Virus record (IMG/VR): IMGVR_UViG_3300023220_000415
Coordinates: 1 to 44,412 of that record
DNA length: 44,412 bases
Source: a virus
Direction: 5' to 3' (one strand)
The position numbers were made by a program, and so were the translations under genes. The notes beneath the pieces were generated by a model. It searched no databases, was not told the origin of the DNA, and worked only from the letters and a program-made list of their open reading frames with translations. This document shows positions 38,394 to 44,412 of the stretch, piece after piece. How positions within the stretch are numbered: position 1 is the stretch's first letter; each line of letters begins with the position of its first letter.

Positions 38394-40063
38394 TCAATAT
38401 GAAAAAAAGAATAGCTTTAATTACATGTCTATTGTCGTTTTTCCTAGCAGATCTTGTATTAGCCACAAGTTCAACAACAAACATAACTACTCGTCTTACT
38501 ACTGCATTACCAAGTACCACTGTGCAAGTATTCTCCCTTGCTGATTTCCCGGTACCAATTGCCGGTGTCATTACTCTCAATGCAGGTGAGGCGTATCAAA
38601 TTATCGATGCTGTTGATATTGGTACAAACAGAATTATAGCTATGGGTAATTCTGTTTTTGGTGTCGATCCTTTTAATGATTCGTTAACTTCTAGTAATAC
38701 AGGTGATTGTTTTACAGGTGTTGACGCTTCGATGCTAATACAAAATATGACATTTAACTGTGCCAATGGTAGAGCGTTTAATTTTAAAAATACAGCAGGT
38801 AGCGAAAAAACATCTATATTTAGCGCTGAAGGTATATTAATTATCACGAAAGATGTTGGTATTTTCGAAAATCTTTCTGCTGTAGGTTTTTTTGACGGTG
38901 GATCATTTGGTACCGTAGATAGCGGTATAACTTTTGCGGGATCTCAGAATGGAGGGTTTGCGACTAGATTTTGGGATACTAGTAATGTTAACGGATCAGG
39001 AGCTCTTTTCGATTTTGGTACAGCTGTATTTGAAGATATTACAATCACGAATACAGAATTTGTTCCGACTGCAACAAGTGTATTCATAAAAGGCGCTGTC
39101 GGAAATGCAAATCTGATTAGTGGTTCCAGAGCTATAGTTGTAAATAATCCAATAAAAGGTGGTCTTACACCAAACTTAAGCGGTGTTTCCACTACCGATT
39201 CTGGCTGGTTTTTCTTTGATAATAATGGTCTTGCGGATAGTGTAGGTGGTGGCGATGGTATTTATTCAGGAAATGGAACTATTCCAACTTCTACTGTTGC
39301 CACTATAACCGATACTTTTACATTGAATGGAGGAAAAGTAGGTATTGGTATTACGCCAAATCAAGGCACATTACAAATTAAACAAAATTCAGATAATTCA
39401 GTTGGCGGTATTACTCTTGAAGATTTGGGTGGTGTAGATATTTTAAGAATTTACCATGATGGAAATAATCTCCACGTTGAAAATGCTGGCAATGCAAATC
39501 AATTGTTACTCGGCAGCAATGGAAATGTAGGTATGGGAGTAGCTATTCCTGATACATCGACAATTCTTGACCTTGTATCGACCACTCGTGGTTTTGGAAT
39601 CATGGGTATGACGAATGCTCAAATATTAGCAATTACTTCTCCTAAGCCTGGATTAACAGTCTATAGTACTGATGATAATTTTAATTATCAATATGATTCT
39701 AGTCGCTCAAAATGGCTTTCATCTGATACAACAACCTATCAATTTGGTAGTAATGGTTCCACGGATAACACCGAATTGAACTTTAACTCAACGCAAAATT
39801 CAACATCTGGTGTATTGACCCCAAGAAATGGTACTGTAATTAGTGTGACTGGTATGCAGAATAGTGGGAATACAACTAAAGGTTTTGAGGTTAGATCAAA
39901 TGGTATAAATATATTTGCCTATACACTAGTGGCTAGTGAATTTATAAGTAATACAGTTGATGCTGACTTTACTGCTGCCGATATGATACATGTATTTTCT
40001 ATTGCTACAGGATCAGCTGCAAGTAATCCAACTGCTACTGTAACTGTTAAATGGAGATTGTAA
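38387..40063 (+). CDS. Large fibre / beta-helix protein with Sec signal peptide
   Basis: 558 residues from ATG 38387 (GGAG ten bases upstream). ATG 38399 is a second option. The N-terminus KKRIALITCLLSFFLADLVLA is a signal peptide with cut after VLA. The body is strand-rich with turn repeats (SMLIQNMTFNCANGRAFNFK, FEDITITNTEFVPTATS). The C-terminal half has NGGKVGIGITPNQGTLQIKQ and SNGNVGMGVAIPDTSTILDL, the GxVGIG pattern of fibre proteins, and a final beta domain ending ATVTVKWRL. No membrane segment besides the signal. Translation is coupled to the upstream gene. Confidence 0.75.
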   Translation: MVINMKKRIALITCLLSFFLADLVLATSSTTNITTRLTTALPSTTVQVFSLADFPVPIAGVITLNAGEAYQIIDAVDIGTNRIIAMGNSVFGVDPFNDSLTSSNTGDCFTGVDASMLIQNMTFNCANGRAFNFKNTAGSEKTSIFSAEGILIITKDVGIFENLSAVGFFDGGSFGTVDSGITFAGSQNGGFATRFWDTSNVNGSGALFDFGTAVFEDITITNTEFVPTATSVFIKGAVGNANLISGSRAIVVNNPIKGGLTPNLSGVSTTDSGWFFFDNNGLADSVGGGDGIYSGNGTIPTSTVATITDTFTLNGGKVGIGITPNQGTLQIKQNSDNSVGGITLEDLGGVDILRIYHDGNNLHVENAGNANQLLLGSNGNVGMGVAIPDTSTILDLVSTTRGFGIMGMTNAQILAITSPKPGLTVYSTDDNFNYQYDSSRSKWLSSDTTTYQFGSNGSTDNTELNFNSTQNSTSGVLTPRNGTVISVTGMQNSGNTTKGFEVRSNGINIFAYTLVASEFISNTVDADFTAADMIHVFSIATGSAASNPTATVTVKWRL

Positions 40064-40075
40064 GGCAAATAATAA

Positions 40076-40984
40076 ATGGGGACTTTAATAAACGATCCAA
40101 CACAAACGCGTGGTATAGAACGTCGCTGGGAACGTGATATCAACCGGCGATGGGCTAAGTTTACGCGTGATATTTTAGTTCCCCTCGATAACAACCTACA
40201 GTTAAATGCGCTTGAGGCGGATCCGGCCCAGATTAGAATTTATATGGGTTTTCTTCAACAGCAGATTGATTCAATTTTATTAGGTACCCTACAACCACCG
40301 AACTGGCAAGCGCAATATCAACTTGAAGCCTATAAGCGTGCTATCGTTCGCTCGAGACAAGAACTACGGCGTCAAGGTGCCAATATAGCGTTAACGGTTG
40401 AAGAGCTGCAGCAAGCCGAATTATTGACACCAGGTGATTTCAGCAGTACGCCTTCATTAATCAGTAGTGCCGGTACAGCGATACAAGCACCCATACATCA
40501 GGAATCATTAGAGTTTCTATTCACTCGTTCCTATGATTCCCTGAAAGGTCATACTGATAAGATGTCGAGGGAAGTAAGACAAATTCTTGTCGATGGTGTT
40601 CGTCAAGGAACTGGTGTAAAAGAAATCAGTTCACAGATCGCAGCTCGAGTTGGTGTATCGAAGTCGGGGGCGATATTAATAGCACAAACCGAAGTTACCG
40701 GTGCATATCGTATTGGGCAAATCAATCAGGCTGATATCGCTTCTGAAGAACTTGACGAACCTGTTAATGTACGATGGTTGACCCGACGTGACGGTAAGGT
40801 AAGAGATTTACATGCTAACTGGCATGGTCAGATATTTACACCAGAACAGGCAGATATTAATAATAGTATCTCACCATTCCGGTGTCGTTGTAGTTTGAGT
40901 CCGGTGATAGAAGAAGCTGATACGCCGGTAGTACAGGAAAAGTTTGACAAGCAACGTAAAACATTGTTAGCGCTGGAAACATAG
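40076..40984 (+). CDS. Head morphogenesis protein (Mu F / SPP1 gp7-like)
   Basis: 302 residues. The central region is helical, with VGVSKSGAILIAQTEVTGAYR. The C-terminal RWLTRRDGKVRDLHANWHG and SPFRCRCSLSPVIEE carry the family mark (Trp-x-Thr/Leu ... Asp-x-Val-Arg ... His-x5-Gly ... Pro-Phe-x-Cys-x-Cys). Minor head protein that is attached to the portal and often injected with the DNA. Followed by a promoter for the capsid genes. Confidence 0.88.
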   Translation: MGTLINDPTQTRGIERRWERDINRRWAKFTRDILVPLDNNLQLNALEADPAQIRIYMGFLQQQIDSILLGTLQPPNWQAQYQLEAYKRAIVRSRQELRRQGANIALTVEELQQAELLTPGDFSSTPSLISSAGTAIQAPIHQESLEFLFTRSYDSLKGHTDKMSREVRQILVDGVRQGTGVKEISSQIAARVGVSKSGAILIAQTEVTGAYRIGQINQADIASEELDEPVNVRWLTRRDGKVRDLHANWHGQIFTPEQADINNSISPFRCRCSLSPVIEEADTPVVQEKFDKQRKTLLALET

Positions 40985-40992
40985 GCTATAAT
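40964..40992 (+). promoter_or_regulatory. Sigma70-like promoter for the capsid genes
   Basis: TTGTTA (40964-40969) at the end of the Mu F-like gene, a 17-bp spacer, and a perfect TATAAT (40987-40992). Start near 40999, 47 nt upstream of the protease gene. Would allow extra transcription of capsid genes up to the terminator at 43958. Confidence 0.7.
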
Positions 40993-41045
40993 TAGATTTT
41001 CTATACTGATTATATTTTAATCCACCGGGGAAATGGAATCATGTA

Positions 41046-42353
41046 ATGGATTTTATTACGATTAACACCCGTACGACGGGTAAATTCAAAAAGAAGAAAA
41101 TTGGTGGTAGAGATCATATAATCACTTCTATGCGTCCAATTCGCGGCAATACTGCTATGAATGGAATTCTATATCCTGACATTGAAGTGCAGAAAAGTTT
41201 CATGCAATTCGATAACATGCTTGCGCCTTCCAAACATCCTAAAATCAATGGACAGAACGTTTCCGCCTTTCATCCTATGGCAATCAATAGCCATAACATA
41301 GGGGGATTTACTCAGAACCCTAAGAAAAAAGGCAAGGACGTTTTCGTTGATTTTGTTCTGGATATTGAAGTCGCCAATAACACCGACGATGGTAAAGAAT
41401 TAATCCGACGTATTGAGAATGGTGAGAAAGTCGGTGTATCAACTGGCTTAACAATCAATAGGTTAACACCAAAGAAAGGTAAAGATGATTTTGGCAAAGA
41501 CTTTACAAACGTTGGTGAAGGTTTTGAATTTGATCATATTGCCATTCTCCTCAACGAAGAAGCTGCCGGGGGACACGCCGGTACTGAGTTAATTACCAAT
41601 TCTGATTTAGATGAAGATATTACGATTATCAATCTAGATAAGATGACAGTAACGAATGAATTAACCGTTCACGAATTACGTAATCAGCTTGAAGCGTTAG
41701 TTGATTCTGAGACTGGTACTAATCACCAATCATTCATTGAAGAAATTTTTATTGATTCGCGAAGTTTTATTTTCGCCAGTATGTCGAATCCAAGTCATAA
41801 ATTATTTAAGCAAAGTTTCGCCGTTGACGATAGTGATACTGTTTCGCTTGTTGACGATCGTAAAGAAGTCAAAAAAGAAATTACATTTGTAGAAGTTACT
41901 CAAAACACAGACCACGAGGTGGATGAAATGGATAAAAAGCTGTTTATTATGGCTCTGCGTGCCAATGGTGTAATAACCAACAGTGAAGACGAGCTGACAG
42001 CTATGTCTGAAACTGAATTAGCTACACTGTTCAAGGCTAAGCCTGTCAGTGTGGAAAACGCTAAGGAAGTCTTAACCAAAGATGGTTTTGATTTTACCGG
42101 CTATGATAATTTCGTTGCGAAGAAAGAAGTATTTAATACTTTTGAAACTGCTGAAGAAACTCGATTGAATGAGCTTCGTGAAGGGATCATAGCTAATTCA
42201 GATTACACTACCGAAATGCTCACCGGAAAGTCTGAAGATGAATTAAAAGTTCTGCAATCAATGAGCACTAATAAGAAACCTACAAAACGCATAGGCGCTG
42301 GTGTGATTCATCAAACCAATTCATCTGACGATGTTGAATTAGATTTTAACTAA
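41046..42353 (+). CDS. DUF2213-type prohead protease with scaffold domain
   Basis: 435 residues. The N-terminal 190 residues fit DUF2213 (RDHIITSMRPIRGNTAMNG, HPMAINSHNIGGF, EKVGVSTGLTI, FDHIAILLNEEAAGGHAGT), the HK97-like protease fold used in prohead maturation, with His and Ser in the middle strands. The C-terminal 250 residues are helical and acidic (EETRLNELREGII, NKKPTKRIGAG), as expected for a scaffold. An internal start at 41928 could make the scaffold alone. Gene order before decoration and capsid genes agrees. Confidence 0.85.
   Translation: MDFITINTRTTGKFKKKKIGGRDHIITSMRPIRGNTAMNGILYPDIEVQKSFMQFDNMLAPSKHPKINGQNVSAFHPMAINSHNIGGFTQNPKKKGKDVFVDFVLDIEVANNTDDGKELIRRIENGEKVGVSTGLTINRLTPKKGKDDFGKDFTNVGEGFEFDHIAILLNEEAAGGHAGTELITNSDLDEDITIINLDKMTVTNELTVHELRNQLEALVDSETGTNHQSFIEEIFIDSRSFIFASMSNPSHKLFKQSFAVDDSDTVSLVDDRKEVKKEITFVEVTQNTDHEVDEMDKKLFIMALRANGVITNSEDELTAMSETELATLFKAKPVSVENAKEVLTKDGFDFTGYDNFVAKKEVFNTFETAEETRLNELREGIIANSDYTTEMLTGKSEDELKVLQSMSTNKKPTKRIGAGVIHQTNSSDDVELDFN
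41928..42353 (+). CDS. Nested in-frame scaffold protein (internal start)
   Basis: ATG 41928 is in frame with the protease gene and has GAGGT (41916-41920) followed by GG, seven bases ahead. The product would be 141 residues, beginning MDKKLFIMALRANGV and covering most of the scaffold domain. This resembles the nested Nu3-in-C arrangement of lambda. The internal start is an inference. The sequence supports only the ribosome site and frame. Confidence 0.5.
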   Translation: MDKKLFIMALRANGVITNSEDELTAMSETELATLFKAKPVSVENAKEVLTKDGFDFTGYDNFVAKKEVFNTFETAEETRLNELREGIIANSDYTTEMLTGKSEDELKVLQSMSTNKKPTKRIGAGVIHQTNSSDDVELDFN

Positions 42354-42364
42354 GGGGAACCGAT

Positions 42365-42832
42365 ATGTCACAAGTTACACAAGTCATACAGCTAACGGGT
42401 GGTATTGCCGGTGAACCTGTTGTTCGAGAAAATAAAGCAGCGGGTACTATTACCCCGGGTGATCTCATCGAGAGAATTACTGCTGGTACTGTACAACGTC
42501 ATGGCACGGCAGCCGTTAATTCCAACAAGGCGTTTGCTCTCCCTAATATTGCCGATGGAGGCACTATTGATGATGATTACACAACCGGTGAATCCGTTCG
42601 TTACGGTTTGTTTCATACTGGCCAAGAGGTTAACGCCTTGGTCGCTGCGGGCGCACCAGCAATCGTTATAGGTGATGAATTAGAATCAGCCGGTGACGGT
42701 ACATTGCGCAAAGCTCTTGCTGATGCAGCAACCGACACTGTTCAACGTGATTCTATCATCGCCTATGCTGAGGTCGCTGTTGATAATAGCGGTGGCGGAT
42801 CAATAGTTCGAATTCAAGCAAGCATCGCTTAA
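42365..42832 (+). CDS. Head decoration (cement) protein
   Basis: 155 residues, beta-rich, no Cys. TQVIQLTGGIAGEPVVREN, then AGTITPGDLIERITAGTVQR, GEEVNALVAAG-like GQEVNALVAAGAP and a final strand. This pattern and place directly before the capsid gene match small head decoration proteins. A good AAGGGG ribosome site precedes the ATG. Probably binds the capsid surface at the three-fold or quasi-three-fold sites. Confidence 0.7.
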   Translation: MSQVTQVIQLTGGIAGEPVVRENKAAGTITPGDLIERITAGTVQRHGTAAVNSNKAFALPNIADGGTIDDDYTTGESVRYGLFHTGQEVNALVAAGAPAIVIGDELESAGDGTLRKALADAATDTVQRDSIIAYAEVAVDNSGGGSIVRIQASIA

Positions 42833-42844
42833 GGAGCACGGAAC

Positions 42845-43930
42845 ATGGGTATGTTACAACAAATCAACGAAATGAGTCGTGAAGAACACGCCGTTAATAT
42901 TATGTTCCAGGGTAACAACTGGGTTCAATATTGCGAGTTACACCATAATGTTTTTGCTGAGAATAAATTGCAAAAATATGTTGTGGTGAATGCCGAAGGT
43001 AAGATCATTGAGCGTAATGCTGATAAACAAGAATTGATTCACAATGCTGATGGTACTGTACGCCATGAGGATTTCTTGGTTATCAAGGATATGATAATCG
43101 AGGTTCGTCAGCGTAAATTAAACGGCATCACTGATTTAATGGATGGCGGTCTTACTGTCGATGCAGCCATTACAGATCAGTTAATTGGATTCGAAAATAT
43201 CAACGAATTCCAAGAAGCAAAACAAGAAATGAATCCCGGTTCATTTGATAATAACGATACCGTATTCACTGAAGATTTTGTGCCTAATCCAATTACCCAC
43301 AGCTCTTTCGGTATCCCTTGGCGTCAACAAGGATTTAATTACAAAAGTTCTTTGGGAATGGCCGCGTCTATTCGTGAAGTCGCATTAAAGAATGAGAAGA
43401 CGTTATTTAACGGAAACGCGGATATCGCCGTATCGTTTAACTCAACGGCATTTACTATTTTTGGATACACTACTCATCCAGATCGCGGTACCGATACCAT
43501 CAGTGATTGGACATTAGCAACCAGTAGCGAAGCAATCATTACCGAAACTGTTACTGCCATTGGCTTGATGTTTTCAACTCAAGGTGGTGTTGAAAACGAT
43601 AGTATAATTCTCTATGTCGCCAATGATATTTGGGAAAACCTTCAAAACGATTTTAAGGCGAATAGTGATAAAACTATCATGGAACGTCTTATGCAAATTG
43701 CGCAGATCAAAGCAGTCAAACCGGCTGAGACATTAACCAGTAAAAACGCTGTCCTGGTTGAAATGTTATCTCGTACTGTTCAATTAGGTGTTGCTCAAGA
43801 TATCATTGTTGTCCCTCATGTGAAAACTAACCCGATGACCAAGCAGTGGATGACCGCTTATTCTGCGATGGTGGTTCACATCAGCAGTGATTCTAATAGT
43901 AAAACCGGTATCATGCATTTAAGCCCATAA
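42845..43930 (+). CDS. Major capsid protein
   Basis: 361 residues with strong AAGGAG upstream of ATG 42845. The HK97 fold is suggested by an N-terminal helix arm, a middle strand-rich P-domain with SFGIPWRQQGFNYKSSLG and AASIREVALKNEKTLFNGN (encapsulin-like block), and an A-domain ending YSAMVVHISSDSNSKTGIM. It lacks a long cleaved propeptide, consistent with a separate scaffold. The shell is made of many copies, so this gene is expected to be most expressed. Followed by a terminator. Confidence 0.9.
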   Translation: MGMLQQINEMSREEHAVNIMFQGNNWVQYCELHHNVFAENKLQKYVVVNAEGKIIERNADKQELIHNADGTVRHEDFLVIKDMIIEVRQRKLNGITDLMDGGLTVDAAITDQLIGFENINEFQEAKQEMNPGSFDNNDTVFTEDFVPNPITHSSFGIPWRQQGFNYKSSLGMAASIREVALKNEKTLFNGNADIAVSFNSTAFTIFGYTTHPDRGTDTISDWTLATSSEAIITETVTAIGLMFSTQGGVENDSIILYVANDIWENLQNDFKANSDKTIMERLMQIAQIKAVKPAETLTSKNAVLVEMLSRTVQLGVAQDIIVVPHVKTNPMTKQWMTAYSAMVVHISSDSNSKTGIMHLSP

Positions 43931-43957
43931 TACCCGACAAGGTATGTACGACACTAG

Positions 43958-43983
43958 TGGGGTTTCGGCCCCATTATTTTAAT
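43958..43983 (+). terminator. Terminator after the capsid gene, possibly partial
   Basis: Stem TGGGG (43958-43962) and CCCCA (43969-43973) with a TTTCGG loop, followed by TTATTTTAAT. A short stem and interrupted T run suggest partial termination, giving more capsid mRNA than mRNA for the tail genes behind it. Confidence 0.75.
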
Positions 43984-44003
43984 CAGATTAAAGGGTTCCC
44001 ATC

Positions 44004-44258
44004 ATGAAGACAAAAACGTATACAGTAACAAAAACAGGCATAAATGTACCAAATCCGGACTACGATCCTAAACGTAATATGCATGTACCACAGAAAGTAT
44101 CGATTCCTGTAGGTGCTGAAATAGAATTAACTGAAGCTAAAGCAAAAGCCTTGGTTAATAAAGTCACACTTGTGGCTTCTGGTGAAGTACCACCGCCCGT
44201 TGGTGAAGAAGAAGACAAGGCCGGTGATGACGCACCACAAGTTAAGGATGATAAATAG
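44004..44258 (+). CDS. Small protein between capsid and adaptor, unknown
   Basis: 84 residues. N-terminal strand KTYTVTKTGINVPNPD, then PQKVSIPVGAEIELTEAKAKALVNK, and an acidic low-complexity tail (VGEEEDKAGDDAPQVKDDK). Could be a small Rho-N-like or capsid-associated domain, as often seen behind capsid genes. Followed two nt later by the adaptor ATG at 44261. Confidence 0.6.
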   Translation: MKTKTYTVTKTGINVPNPDYDPKRNMHVPQKVSIPVGAEIELTEAKAKALVNKVTLVASGEVPPPVGEEEDKAGDDAPQVKDDK

Positions 44259-44260
44259 CC

Positions 44261-44412
44261 ATGGTTGCTGTATCGGCGACAGCTGCCGACGTTGTTAGAA
44301 TAACGTCAACTACAACCGATACCACTACCATCGGCACGTTTATCAGTGTCGCTAATTCCTTAATTAATATTGCTATTGATTCTGGTTGTAAGGTTCCAAC
44401 TGCAACGATATT
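44261..44412 (+). CDS. Head-tail adaptor, 5' part (gene continues at base 1)
   Basis: ATG 44261, 50 codons plus two bases to the window end. Reads MVAVSATAADVVRITS ... FISVANSLINIAIDSG. With the left-end frame it makes a 124-residue adaptor (see the entry at base 1). The N-terminal helices fit a DUF4054-type connector. Truncated only by the linearisation of the map. Confidence 0.75.
   Translation, partial: MVAVSATAADVVRITSTTTDTTTIGTFISVANSLINIAIDSGCKVPTATI

Noticed and set aside
1-44412. CRISPR array, diversity-generating retroelement, insertion sequence
   Set aside because: No regularly spaced repeats, reverse transcriptase, template/variable repeat pair or transposase was found on reading.

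Overview
The window reads as one complete tailed-phage genome of the siphovirus type (long non-contractile tail), cut open inside a head-tail adaptor gene. The reading frame running off the right end (from 44261) continues in frame at base 1 and stops at 223, giving a plausible 124-residue protein. The ends therefore join exactly and the map is circular or circularly permuted. GC content is low, roughly 40%. Lipobox and Sec signal peptides, a lone amidase without a wall-binding domain, and strong AGGAGG-type ribosome sites point to a Gram-negative host. A marine or aquatic gammaproteobacterium is only a guess. No integrase, excisionase or classical CI repressor is visible, so a lytic life style is more likely.

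Layout. (1) The late, rightward operon starts at a promoter near 29738 and runs through the end and across the junction to 11700. It holds accessory virion proteins, small and large terminase, portal, two fibre-like proteins with export signals, a Mu F-like head protein, a DUF2213 protease/scaffold with a nested scaffold start, decoration protein, major capsid, adaptor and neck genes, tail tube, tail chaperones G/GT made by a -1 frameshift, tape measure, tail-tip genes (gpM-like, DUF1833, NlpC/P60, J-like) and a beta-helix tailspike. (2) A leftward replication block (16787 to 11673) encodes an unknown Pro-rich protein, a Cas4-like DUF2800 nuclease, a DUF2815 single-strand-binding protein, a family B DNA polymerase and a small Cys protein. 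(3) A rightward replication and accessory block (16870 to 28957) encodes an SF2 helicase, an odd 148-nt tRNA-Leu-like gene, a VRR-NUC nuclease, a D5-type primase-helicase, a secreted SGNH hydrolase, a short cassette of different composition, a small leftward regulatory cluster, a Fis-like regulator, an amidase endolysin, a peptide deformylase, an HNH nuclease and many small proteins. (4) A gap of about 840 bp (28958-29800) holds a candidate small RNA with a strong terminator, an AT-rich repeat region that could be an origin, and the late promoter.

Regulation is unusually legible. Two sigma70-like promoters with overlapping -10 boxes diverge at 16807-16862. A second divergent pair at 24768-24871 has three perfect TGAATATTCA palindromes, one in the spacer of each promoter. 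A further promoter (40964) and a terminator (43958) bracket the capsid genes.

Most worth checking: the two fibre-like proteins with Sec signal peptides inside the head operon, the three-operator switch with its tiny ribbon-helix-helix candidate, the expanded tRNA-Leu-like RNA, the candidate small RNA and repeat region, and the secreted SGNH hydrolase. All functions are read from sequence motifs without database searches.
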